Source of the DNA: Actinomadura sp. KC06
GTDB lineage: Bacteria > Actinomycetota > Actinomycetes > Streptosporangiales > Streptosporangiaceae
NCBI RefSeq assembly: GCF_004348735.1
Contig: NZ_SMKT01000070.1
Span: forward strand, 1 to 42,804
Reading direction: 5' to 3'
Length of the DNA stretch: 42,804 nucleotides
Translations under genes and position numbers: made by a program
Shown here: positions 22,444 through 30,447 of the stretch, in pieces
Position numbering within the stretch: the first letter of the stretch is position 1
Layout of the letters: every line of letters starts with the position of its first letter
Notes under the pieces: generated by a model
The model's input: only the letters and a program-made list of their open reading frames with translations
Database searches by the model: none
What the model was told of the DNA's origin: nothing

Positions 22444-23946
22444 TCAGCGGCTCCGCCCCGCGGTGGTGCAGCTCTCACCGGTGCAGTGCGTGAGCGCGTA
22501 CAGCAGGTCCGAGAGGTGCCGCCGCCGCTGTTCCGGCAGCGTGCCGGCGATGTTGTTCAGCTCGTGGGGGTCGCGGCGGCGGTCGTAGTACTCGCGCTCC
22601 CCGTTGGCGTACTCCACGTACAACAGGTCGTCGTTGCGAAGCGCGTTGTAGGTGGTCGGGGCACCGGGAGCGGAGTCCTGCCGGTCCGGGTCCGCGGGCG
22701 ACGGCGGCGGTTTGACGTGCTCGACCAGCGCCGTCTCCCGCCAGCCTGACGGCTTGGCGCCGCGCAGGAACGGGACGAGCGACCGGCCGTCGGTCGCGGG
22801 CGGCGGGCGCACGCCGCCGAGCTCCAGGAACGTCGGGGCGAGGTCGGTGTTCTGCGCGGGCTCCCGGACCCGGTGACCAGGAGGGACGCTCGGTCCCACG
22901 ACGACATAGGGGACGCGGATGTCGGTGTCGAACGCGGTCATCTTGCCCCCGGCCAGCCGGTGCTCGCCCATGTGGAAGCCGTTGTCGGAGCCGAAGACCA
23001 GATAGGTGTCGCGGTCGAGGCCGAGCTGCTTCAGGGTTGTCCGGATCCGGCCGATCATCTCGTCCACGGACTGGACCATCCGGACCCGGTCGCGGAAGCC
23101 CGCGTCGATGCGGTCGATCCCGGGCCTGCGGAGCGGGCGGTGCGACCGCAGCCAGGACGGCTTGTCTCGGATGTCCGTCTCGTTGAACGACGGCGAGCGC
23201 GGCGCGCGGAGGTTGGGGAATCCGCCGGCGTGCCGCGGCGCCGGGACGAACGGCCCGTGCGGCGCGAACGTCGAGATCTCCATGAAGAACGGCTGCGCCG
23301 ACCCGTGGGCCTTCTTGATGAACTCCAGTCCCTTGTTCGCGAGGACGTCGGTCAGATAGTCCTGCGGCCTGCTGCCGTAATGGACGATCTGTCCGTTCTC
23401 GTTCAGGTTGTAGTTGTACTCGGGGTAGCCGTTGCCGGTGACGTACCACTCGTTCCAGCCCGGCGGGACGTACGGACGCGTCCCGCCATGCGTGTCGTGC
23501 GGCCGGTAGCCGTTCATGTACTTGCCGAGCAGCGCGGTGCGGTACCCGGCCTTCTGGAGGAACGGCGCGAACGACGCCTGCTCGCCGCCCTTCGCCTTGA
23601 AGACCTCGTAGCCGCCGTCGGGCGGGAAGTTGGTGCGCACCCCGGTGTTGTGCGGATACCTGCCGGTGAAGATCGTCGCGCGGGAGGTGCAGCATAGCGA
23701 GTCCGCCATGAGGAAGTTGTCGAAGGTGAGCCCGTCCCGCTGCATTCCGAGCACCTGGGGCATGTGCGCGATCAGGTTCCAGGAAAGGTCGTCGGTGAGG
23801 ACGAACACGACGTTCGGCTTCTTCGCCGGCTTGGTCTCCTTCTGCCCGCCGCCCGGATTTCCCGGCGGCCGGACGCTGTTGCAGCCGCTGAGGCCGAGTG
23901 CGGCGACCAGGCAGAACAGGGCCGCGAGCCGCCGATGTCGGATCAA
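22444..23946 (-). CDS. Lipoprotein sulfatase (arylsulfatase superfamily)
   Basis: This 500-residue extracellular sulfatase is anchored by a lipobox, L19-S-G-C22. Alkaline-phosphatase-fold motifs are present: metal ligands T51-D-D53, the active-site segment L84-C-C-T-S-R89, GRYPHNTGV, a LGKYMNGY segment, FAPHGP and SDNGFHMGEH. The nucleophile is normally a Cys turned into formylglycine within C-x-P-x-R; here it reads C85-C-T-S-R89, so the Pro is Thr. The TTG start at 23946 is favoured because GAAGGAGAG precedes it at the right distance and the lipoprotein signal begins there; an ATG 22 codons upstream would add a charged leader. The substrate is unknown. It lies divergent from the GH43-type gene and close to sulfotransferase-like genes. 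Confidence 0.88.
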   Translation of the reverse strand: MIRHRRLAALFCLVAALGLSGCNSVRPPGNPGGGQKETKPAKKPNVVFVLTDDLSWNLIAHMPQVLGMQRDGLTFDNFLMADSLCCTSRATIFTGRYPHNTGVRTNFPPDGGYEVFKAKGGEQASFAPFLQKAGYRTALLGKYMNGYRPHDTHGGTRPYVPPGWNEWYVTGNGYPEYNYNLNENGQIVHYGSRPQDYLTDVLANKGLEFIKKAHGSAQPFFMEISTFAPHGPFVPAPRHAGGFPNLRAPRSPSFNETDIRDKPSWLRSHRPLRRPGIDRIDAGFRDRVRMVQSVDEMIGRIRTTLKQLGLDRDTYLVFGSDNGFHMGEHRLAGGKMTAFDTDIRVPYVVVGPSVPPGHRVREPAQNTDLAPTFLELGGVRPPPATDGRSLVPFLRGAKPSGWRETALVEHVKPPPSPADPDRQDSAPGAPTTYNALRNDDLLYVEYANGEREYYDRRRDPHELNNIAGTLPEQRRRHLSDLLYALTHCTGESCTTAGRSR

Positions 23947-24107
23947 CGTCCGTCTCTCCTTCGGGATGCGGGTGCTGATCAAGCGTAACGAGCGCGGGGA
24001 CGTTTCGCGCATGATGGACGTTTTCCCTGCCGGGCGACGATGCCGCCATCTGCGGCGACCCCGCTGGTTCGCCGTACCGTGCGGGTTATTGGCATGATTC
24101 GGGTGCT

Positions 24108-25592
24108 ATGAGGAGGACGGGCGGGGACCTGCGTGCGCTCGCGCCGGTGCTGCCGCTGGTCGCCGGGGCCGCGATCAGCGTGCTGGTGGCGTTGATCGTC
24201 GGGCTCGCCGTCTCGTGGGGACCGCTGTCCGGCGGGGCCGACGCCCGGTCCTCCCCGGGCGCGTCGAAGGAGCGGCCGGAGGACGAGGGGCCGCCGCTGC
24301 CGAGCCCGGCCGGCTCCCCGGCGCCGATCGACCCGCCCGGCTATTCGCCGGTGAAACCGGTGATCCACGGCTCGTTCGCCGATCCGACCGTGATCAAGGT
24401 GGCGGGCGGGTACTTCGCGTACGGCACCAACAACGCGGCCGCGACGATGCCGGTCGCGACGGCGACGTCCCCGACCGGGCCCTGGAAGGTGCTGCCCGGC
24501 GACGGCTTCGCCAGGCTCCCGGCCTGGGCGATGGAGGGGCGGACGTGGGCGCCCGAGGTCGTCCCGCCGAGCGGCGGGTCCGGCTCGTACGTGCTGTACT
24601 TCTCGGCACGCCGCAGAGGCGGCGACGAGCAGTGCATCGGCGTCGCGACGGCGTCGTCACCGGCCGGGCCGTTCATCCCGCGAGAAGGCGCGCCGCTGGT
24701 GTGCCCGCTGAACCTCGGCGGCGCCATCGACCCGGCGTCCTACATCGAGGAGGACGGCACGCGCTACCTCCTCTACAAGAGCGACGCCCGGAAGACGGCG
24801 GCGATCTACCTGGTCAAGCTGTCGCCGGACGGGCTGACGCTGGCCGGCCCGGCGAAGCAGATCATGGCGCGACGCGCGGACGAGCCCGTGCTCGTGGAGG
24901 CCCCCGACCTGGTCCGGCGGGGCGGCAAGTACGTGCTGTTCTACGCGTCCGGCTGGTACTTCAAGCCGAACTACCAGACCCGCTACGCGGTCGCGTCGTC
25001 GATCGAGGGGCCGTACCAGAAGGCGGCGTGGCCGCTCCAGTCGACCGGCGGGTACGAGCGGAAGATCGAGGGGCCGGGCAGCGCGGACGTCCTCGCCGAC
25101 GACAGCGGCGACTACCTGGTCTTCCACGGCATCCGTGACTACCGCGGCGGTTCCCGGGTGACCCGGAGCATGTACGTCGCCCGGCTCGGATGGGACGGTG
25201 CGCGTCCCGCGATCCGGGGCGTCCCCGTCCGGTACGAGGCGGAGCGGGCGCGGCTGAACGGCTGCGTGTCCGCGCCGGTGCGGCCGTACGCGTCGGGCGG
25301 CCGGGCGATCGGTCCGTTCACCCACGACGGCTGCCGTGTGGACGTCCCCGTGTTCGCGCCCGCTGCCGGGCGGTACTCGGTCGCGGCGCGGTACGCCAAC
25401 GCGACGGGCTACGACGCCGACCTGGAACTCTCGGTCAACGGTTACGCCGCGGAGCCCTTGCGGCTGCCCACCACGGCGAAGGCCGGCTGGGCGTCCGCGA
25501 CGGCGAAGGTGGAACTGGCCGCCGGATGGAACACCGTCAGCCTGCGGAGGCTGGCCGGGCAGGGGCAGATCGACTATCTCGAACTCCGGTAG
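24108..25592 (+). CDS. Membrane-anchored GH43-type glycosidase with C-terminal CBM
   Basis: This 494-residue protein has an N-terminal transmembrane anchor (about 13-36), a Pro/Ser linker, then a five-bladed propeller of the GH43/62/32-type. Candidate catalytic residues are D92 (FADPTV), D208 (AIDPASY) and E264 (VEAPDLV), the usual base, pKa-modulator and acid. The last 125 residues (from about YEAERA) look like a CBM6/35-type carbohydrate-binding module. GH43 members cleave arabinosyl, xylosyl or galactosyl linkages, including furanosides. Beside galactofuranosyltransferase genes, a furanosidase acting on the cell's own wall glycan is a reasonable guess, not shown by sequence. It converges on the GlfT1-like gene with only 3 bp between stops. 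Confidence 0.82.
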   Translation: MRRTGGDLRALAPVLPLVAGAAISVLVALIVGLAVSWGPLSGGADARSSPGASKERPEDEGPPLPSPAGSPAPIDPPGYSPVKPVIHGSFADPTVIKVAGGYFAYGTNNAAATMPVATATSPTGPWKVLPGDGFARLPAWAMEGRTWAPEVVPPSGGSGSYVLYFSARRRGGDEQCIGVATASSPAGPFIPREGAPLVCPLNLGGAIDPASYIEEDGTRYLLYKSDARKTAAIYLVKLSPDGLTLAGPAKQIMARRADEPVLVEAPDLVRRGGKYVLFYASGWYFKPNYQTRYAVASSIEGPYQKAAWPLQSTGGYERKIEGPGSADVLADDSGDYLVFHGIRDYRGGSRVTRSMYVARLGWDGARPAIRGVPVRYEAERARLNGCVSAPVRPYASGGRAIGPFTHDGCRVDVPVFAPAAGRYSVAARYANATGYDADLELSVNGYAAEPLRLPTTAKAGWASATAKVELAAGWNTVSLRRLAGQGQIDYLELR

Positions 25593-25595
25593 GGC

Positions 25596-26567
25596 TCACG
25601 TCTCCGGGTGAGTCGCCGTCATGGACGGGAAATCGACTCCGACCTCGCGCAGCACCACCGGGGTGGGCCTGGGGCGACCGGACAGCCCCGCCTTGACCCC
25701 GCGGAGCATCGCACGGCGCAGCACCGTCCGGTTCGAGGACCGGGCGAACGTGCGGCCCCAGCGCCGCAGGGTCGATCCCGCGTACAGGACGCGTTCCGCC
25801 GGGGCCAGGCCCGGGCTCCGGGAGAACAGCCAGATCTTGTTGCGGACCTCGTAGAAGAAGCGGTCACCGGGGTCGACGTCCGTCCCGCCGAACTCCCTGG
25901 TCTTGTGCACGGCGACGCTGTCCGGGCAGAGCAGACCGCGACGGCCGCGCAGGAGCCGGGTCGTGAACTCGAAGTCGTCGTTCCAGAGGAAGTAGTCGGC
26001 GACCGGGAGCCCGCGTTCCCGCACGCCCCTCGCGTCCACCAGCAGGGACACGAAGGACGCCGAGCGGATCGGCACGCAGCCCGCGGCCCGCGCGATCCGC
26101 GCCTCGGACGCCGTCGGCCTGGGCTTCGGACGCGGCGTGTTCATCGGATGATCGCGTCCGTCCGTCCAAACGACGCGGCCGGCCACCAGCGCGGGCGGCC
26201 CGTCCTCATCCGTCGTGGCCTGCTTCCGCGCAACCAGCAGTGCCTCAAGGGCCTTGGGCCCGGGGACCGTGTCGTCGTCCAGAAGCCAGAGGAGATCGGC
26301 GCCGCCGTCCAGCGCGCGGGCGATTCCCGCGCTGAACCCGCCCGCACCGCCCACGTTCTGGGGCAGGGTCAGCAGGTCGGCGTCCGGGAACCGGTCGGCG
26401 ACCATTTCGGCGGTGCCGTCCGCGGACGCGTTGTCGATGACGATGACCCGGTCCGGGACGCGCGTCTGCGCGCCGAGCGCGGTCAGCGCCTCGTCCAAGA
26501 GCTCGCGCCGGTTGTAGGTGACGACGACCGCCGCGACGGACACGCCTCTCCCTGAACCCTGGTTCAC
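25596..26567 (-). CDS. glfT1: Galactofuranosyltransferase GlfT1-like (GT2)
   Basis: This 323-residue GT-A enzyme has AVVVTYNR, VIVIDNAS, NVGGAGGFSAGI and the metal site LLDDDT (D97-D98-D99), followed by the acceptor-side WNDDFEFTTRLL and EVRNKIW. The N-x-G-G-x-G-G-F pattern and overall length match GlfT1 (mycobacterial Rv3782), which adds the first two galactofuranose units to the rhamnosyl-GlcNAc-decaprenyl linker of arabinogalactan. The GTG start overlaps the stop of the upstream sulfotransferase-like gene (GTGA, 26564-26567), so translation is coupled. In mycobacteria glfT1 sits between wzt and wzm; here the exporter genes are in the divergent operon nearby. No membrane segment is visible. 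Confidence 0.85.
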   Translation of the reverse strand: MNQGSGRGVSVAAVVVTYNRRELLDEALTALGAQTRVPDRVIVIDNASADGTAEMVADRFPDADLLTLPQNVGGAGGFSAGIARALDGGADLLWLLDDDTVPGPKALEALLVARKQATTDEDGPPALVAGRVVWTDGRDHPMNTPRPKPRPTASEARIARAAGCVPIRSASFVSLLVDARGVRERGLPVADYFLWNDDFEFTTRLLRGRRGLLCPDSVAVHKTREFGGTDVDPGDRFFYEVRNKIWLFSRSPGLAPAERVLYAGSTLRRWGRTFARSSNRTVLRRAMLRGVKAGLSGRPRPTPVVLREVGVDFPSMTATHPET

Positions 26568-27766
26568 GGGTTTCGCCTGTTCGCGCGCCGGGCGGCGCGC
26601 CGCAGCGGCGGCGACGGGGTCGCGGCCGCCTCCAGCAGCCGCCCCAGGTTCTCCCGGACCTCGGCCATCTCGCTGTGCAGGTGCGCGAGCCCGATGCGTT
26701 CGTGCGCCAGCGTCAGCTCCTCCAGCAGATGCGCCACGACACCGACAGAAGCGGTCGCGATCAGCTCGTCCGGGACGTCGCCCGGCAGCATGGCGGGGCC
26801 CGGGTCACGGGACGTCGTCAGCTCGCCGAGATCCCCGCGCACGTCGTAGCCCGCGGCGCGCAGGGCGTCCGCGACCTCCCGGGTGCGCTTCGCCGCCCAC
26901 TCGGCGTGCCGTGCCGGCAGGCCCATCTGCGGACGTCCTGTCTTGGCGGTGCCCTCGGTGAGGCCGTGACCGACGAGGTACTGCCGGACCACGCGCTCGT
27001 AGTCGTCGCCCAGCGCCCGTCCGATCCGCTCGTTCAACCGGCGCAGCAGCTCCGCCTCGATCGCCGACAGCGGCTCGTCCGCGGGGATCCCCTCGACGTC
27101 GCACGCCCCGGCGTCCACGCCGATCAGGGCGCGGAAACGGTCCCACAGCAGACCCTGGCCGCCGCCCGGCGCGGGCAGGGTGAGCACGTGGACGCGCTCC
27201 TTCGGGACGGCGGACTCCCAGACCCCGAGCACCCGCACCGGGTCGTGAAGTCCCCAGAACATCTCGCCGTACGGCTTCGGCGCGTGGACGCCGCGTGCGA
27301 CGAGGTCGTCCACGAACCGCTCGAACGCGATCGTGTGGCCGTGCCGGAGCTGCTCCTGCCAGTCCAGGATCAGCTGCCAGCCGAGGTCGCGGGTGGCGAA
27401 CACCACGTGCACGTCGGCCGGTTCCAGCGCCGCGACGGCCCGCTTGACCTGCTGCTCGGTCGCACCGCCCAGCAGGCCCTGGGAGAAGACCACCGTGGGG
27501 CCGTCCCACTCACGGGCGCGTTCGGCCATCCGGCCCCATGCGCCGTCCCAGCTCGGCTCGCGTCGCCCGCCCCAGCTCATCTCGCGCAGGTCCATGACGG
27601 CCGCGAAGTGCTCCTGCGGACCGGCGACGGGGTAGTGGACGCCGGCGTCGGCGAGGCGGCGCCGGTTGTCCCACAAGGCCCGGTGGAGGAAGTCGGTCTC
27701 CGCCGCGGGCGCCCCGATGTGCAGGTAGACGGACTTCCCGGACTCCCCAGCGGCCACCGCGTTCAC
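26564..27766 (-). CDS. Sulfotransferase-fold protein with degenerate PAPS loop
   Basis: This 400-residue protein is clearly homologous to the next upstream gene product (27763-29157). Shared features are SVYLHIGAP, NRRRLADAGVHYP, HVVFATRDLGWQLILDWQEQ, FWGLHDPVRVLG, VHVLTLPAPG and LLRRLNERIG. Where sulfotransferases have the 5'-phosphosulfate loop (K-S-G-T-T in the neighbour), this one reads A-A-E-T-D, so the key Lys and Thr are missing. It may have lost catalysis and act as a partner, or bind another donor. The GTG at 27766 overlaps the upstream stop (GTGA) and begins just before the conserved strand; longer in-frame extension is shadow of the neighbouring gene. It is followed by the GlfT1-like gene with a 4-bp overlap. 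Confidence 0.8.
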   Translation of the reverse strand: MNAVAAGESGKSVYLHIGAPAAETDFLHRALWDNRRRLADAGVHYPVAGPQEHFAAVMDLREMSWGGRREPSWDGAWGRMAERAREWDGPTVVFSQGLLGGATEQQVKRAVAALEPADVHVVFATRDLGWQLILDWQEQLRHGHTIAFERFVDDLVARGVHAPKPYGEMFWGLHDPVRVLGVWESAVPKERVHVLTLPAPGGGQGLLWDRFRALIGVDAGACDVEGIPADEPLSAIEAELLRRLNERIGRALGDDYERVVRQYLVGHGLTEGTAKTGRPQMGLPARHAEWAAKRTREVADALRAAGYDVRGDLGELTTSRDPGPAMLPGDVPDELIATASVGVVAHLLEELTLAHERIGLAHLHSEMAEVRENLGRLLEAAATPSPPLRRAARRANRRNP

Positions 27767-29157
27767 CTCGTTCCCGTCTCGGCGCCGGACCGTCCCGTCC
27801 CGCTGCGGAACCTCCGGTAGGCGCCGTGCAGCCGCCGTGCCGCCGGATAGCGGTCGTTCACGTTCCGCACCGCCCGCTCGGCGAGCGGCGCGGCGTCGTG
27901 CGCGAGCCGGCCGGTGGTCTGCGCCAGGTCGGCGGAATCTCTCCGCAGCAGGTCGATCTGGTCGCGGACCGGTAGCTCCGCACCGGGCACGGCGTCGGCG
28001 CCGTCCTTCCTCTCCAGGACGCGCCGCAGCAGCGCCGAGATGGCATCGACGCCGACATCGGCCATCTCCGCCCAGCACGGCTCGTCGGGCGGGTGCGCGG
28101 GCGCGGTCCCGAGGGCGGGGCCGGACGCGGCCGCGGGCATCAGCTCGTACAGGTCGCCCACCACGTGGTAGCCGGCGGCACGCAGGTCCTCCGCCATCTC
28201 GACGGCCCGTTCGGTTGCCCACGGGACGTGCTCGGCGGGCAGCTCGATCCGGACGGGCGACGGCCGCGCCGCGAGCACGTGCTGGGCGAGGAAGAGCTTG
28301 ACGTCGTCGTTGTAGGCATGCCAGCCGACCCGGTCGCCGAGCGCCTCGTTGAGCCGCAGCAGGAACTGGGTCTCCGGCAGGCCGAGCGAGGGGTTCGCGA
28401 ACGTGGTGGACAGGTCGTAGTCGTCTGGGACGAGGCCGGTGGCGGTGCAGAAACGCCGCCAGAGGAGGTCGCGCGGAGCGCCGGGCTTGGGCAGCGTGAC
28501 GACGTGGACGCGCTCCGGCGGCAGGCCCGCGCCCCAGCGTCCGAGCACCGCGACCGGGTCCTGGAGCCCCCAGAAGAGCCGGGCGCTCTCGAACGTGCGC
28601 CAGTTCCGCCGCCGCAGGGCCGCCACGAACTCGGTGAACGGCGTGGCGAACCGGTTCTTGACGTCCTCCTGCCAGTGCGCCGGGATCTGCCGGCCGAGGT
28701 CACGCACGGTGAAGATCACGTGGACGTCGGCGAAGTCGAGGTCGGCCATGGCCTGCCGGACGTACGCGGGCCGGGCGGGCGCGAACAGCTCCTGCGAGAC
28801 GATCACGTCGCCTTGCCAGGCGCGGGCCTCGTCCACCAGCGCCCGCCACGCTCCGCGGGTCCGCGGGTCGGACGCGCCGGAGAAGAACGTCCTGCGCAGG
28901 TCGAACGCCGCCCTGACATGGGCGGCGATGTCCTTGCCCGGGTAGAGGACGCCGCGCTCGCGCAGCCGGTCCCGGTTGTGCCACAGCACGTGCTGGAGGA
29001 ACGTCGTCCCGCTCTTGGCGGCCCCGACGTGCAGGAAGACCGCGGGGCGCGGACTCTGCGCCGCACCACGCGCCGCACTGCGGGAAGTGGATGGGGGCAC
29101 CGCGATCCCTGGACTCCTGCGCCGGTATCGATCGAACCCCGGGTATCTTAGCTCCAT
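27763..29157 (-). CDS. Sulfotransferase family protein
   Basis: This 464-residue protein carries AVFLHVGAAKSGTTFLQHVL, the canonical PAPS-binding 5'-loop (K-S-G-T-T), and VHVIFTVRDLGRQIPAHWQE, the R-containing 3'-phosphate segment, as in actinobacterial sulfotransferase-family proteins. A helical C-terminal extension of about 150 residues ends in a basic segment. Such enzymes move sulfate from PAPS onto carbohydrates or lipids; the acceptor here is unknown, and galactofuranan is an inference from position. The start is uncertain: ATG 29157 (used here), ATG 29166, or GTG 29100 with AGGGA upstream. It is first gene of the leftward operon, divergent from glf, and is translationally coupled to the next gene (GTGA). 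Confidence 0.8.
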   Translation of the reverse strand: MELRYPGFDRYRRRSPGIAVPPSTSRSAARGAAQSPRPAVFLHVGAAKSGTTFLQHVLWHNRDRLRERGVLYPGKDIAAHVRAAFDLRRTFFSGASDPRTRGAWRALVDEARAWQGDVIVSQELFAPARPAYVRQAMADLDFADVHVIFTVRDLGRQIPAHWQEDVKNRFATPFTEFVAALRRRNWRTFESARLFWGLQDPVAVLGRWGAGLPPERVHVVTLPKPGAPRDLLWRRFCTATGLVPDDYDLSTTFANPSLGLPETQFLLRLNEALGDRVGWHAYNDDVKLFLAQHVLAARPSPVRIELPAEHVPWATERAVEMAEDLRAAGYHVVGDLYELMPAAASGPALGTAPAHPPDEPCWAEMADVGVDAISALLRRVLERKDGADAVPGAELPVRDQIDLLRRDSADLAQTTGRLAHDAAPLAERAVRNVNDRYPAARRLHGAYRRFRSGTGRSGAETGTR

Positions 29158-29232
29158 CCGGTACATACAGACCGGCCGGCGCCGGGCGCGGCCAGGTCTT
29201 CCTCTCCCCCCGCACGGGATGGACGCCGTCCA
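29140..29232. promoter_or_regulatory. Divergent promoter region of the two glycan operons
   Basis: These bases separate the outward-facing sulfotransferase and glf operons and should hold both promoters. A GTATCTT motif at 29143-29149 resembles the one at 17993-17999 upstream of the GT2 gene. I cannot assign well-spaced -35/-10 pairs. A pyrimidine tract (CTTCCTCTCCCCCC) lies at 29200-29213. Confidence 0.35.
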
Positions 29233-30447
29233 GTGAATGTTGATCTCGTGGTGGCCGGTTCCGGCTTCTTCGGGCTCACGGTCGCCGAGCGCTGCGCGGC
29301 CGGACTCGGGCTGCGCGTGCTGGTGCTCGACCGGCGCGACCACATCGGCGGCAACGCCTATAGCGAGACCGAGCCGGAGACGGGAATCGAAGTCCACCGC
29401 TATGGGGCGCACCTGTTCCACACGTCCAACGAGCGGGTCTGGGAGTACGCGAACCGGTTCACCGCCTTCACCGGCTACCGGCACCGCGTGTACTCCACGT
29501 TCAAGGGCCGGGTCTACCCGATGCCGATCAACCTCGGCACGATCTGCGCGTACTTCGGCCGCGCCTTCACCCCGGACGAGGCGCGCGCGCTGATCGCCGG
29601 GCAGGCCGCCGAGGTGCGGAACCCGGCCAACCTGGAGGAGAAGGCGATCTCGCTGATCGGACGCCCGCTGTACGAGGCGTTCATCCGCGGCTACACCGCG
29701 AAGCAGTGGCAGACCGACCCGCGGGACCTCCCGGCGGAGATCATCACCCGGCTGCCGGTGCGGTACACCTTCGACAACTCGTACTTCAACGACACCTACG
29801 AGGGTCTTCCGGTCGACGGCTACACGGCCTGGCTGGAGCGGATGGCCGACCATCCGAACATCGAGGTCAGGCTGAACACCGACTTCCTCGACCTGCGCGA
29901 CGACGTCGTCGGCAACGTGCCCGTCGTCTACACCGGGCCCCTGGACCGCTACTTCGGCCACTCGGAAGGCGAACTCGGCTGGCGCACCCTGGACTTCGAG
30001 ATGGAGGTCAAGCCGACCGGCGACTTCCAGGGCACCCCGGTCATGAACTACGCGGACGAGGACGTCCCGTACACGCGGATCCACGAGTTCCGCCATTTCC
30101 ATCCCGAACGGGACGGCTACCCGTCCGACAAGACGGTCATCATGCGGGAGTTCTCGCGGGCCGCCGAGCGGGGCGACGAGCCGTACTACCCGGTCAACAC
30201 CGCCGCCGACCGCGCCCGCCTGCACGCCTACCGGGAACTGGCCGCGCGCGAGGACGGCGTCCTGTTCGGCGGGCGGCTCGGCACCTACAAGTACCTCGAT
30301 ATGCACATGGCCATCGCGAGCGCGCTCGGAATGGTCGACAACAAACTGCGTCCCCATTTCGGCAGTGGTTCGCGTCTAACAAACGCAAGGCCCCGGGGGT
30401 CTGGGGAGCCGTCTTCCCAGAAGGAACATGGAGGTGTGGACGAGTGA
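29233..30447 (+). CDS. glf: UDP-galactopyranose mutase
   Basis: This 404-residue flavoenzyme converts UDP-galactopyranose into UDP-galactofuranose, the donor used by GlfT1 and GlfT2. The N-terminal dinucleotide-binding motif V-x-G-S-G-F-F-G-L is present, then DRRDHIGGNAY, HRYGAHLFHTSNE, YPMPINL and the conserved GYTAKQWQTDP segment. Active-site tyrosines and arginines lie in the FNDTYEGLPVDGYT and GRLGTYKYLDM regions. The length is typical of bacterial Glf, with a short extra C-terminal tail of about 30 residues after the last conserved segment. The GTG start is followed at once by the FAD-binding strand. Its stop overlaps the start of the GlfT2-like gene (GTGA), so galactofuranose supply and polymerisation are co-expressed. 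Confidence 0.96.
   Translation: MNVDLVVAGSGFFGLTVAERCAAGLGLRVLVLDRRDHIGGNAYSETEPETGIEVHRYGAHLFHTSNERVWEYANRFTAFTGYRHRVYSTFKGRVYPMPINLGTICAYFGRAFTPDEARALIAGQAAEVRNPANLEEKAISLIGRPLYEAFIRGYTAKQWQTDPRDLPAEIITRLPVRYTFDNSYFNDTYEGLPVDGYTAWLERMADHPNIEVRLNTDFLDLRDDVVGNVPVVYTGPLDRYFGHSEGELGWRTLDFEMEVKPTGDFQGTPVMNYADEDVPYTRIHEFRHFHPERDGYPSDKTVIMREFSRAAERGDEPYYPVNTAADRARLHAYRELAAREDGVLFGGRLGTYKYLDMHMAIASALGMVDNKLRPHFGSGSRLTNARPRGSGEPSSQKEHGGVDE

Noticed and set aside
27763..30357. Sulfotransferase frame extended to 30357
   Set aside because: The extra part is antisense to glf, which has unmistakable family motifs. The conserved sulfotransferase sequence starts after about 29100.
29706..30443. N-terminal extension of the GlfT2-like gene inside glf
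   Set aside because: It is an alternative frame of glf, Arg/Gly-rich and without family similarity; a GTG with GGAGG at 30444 is the natural start.
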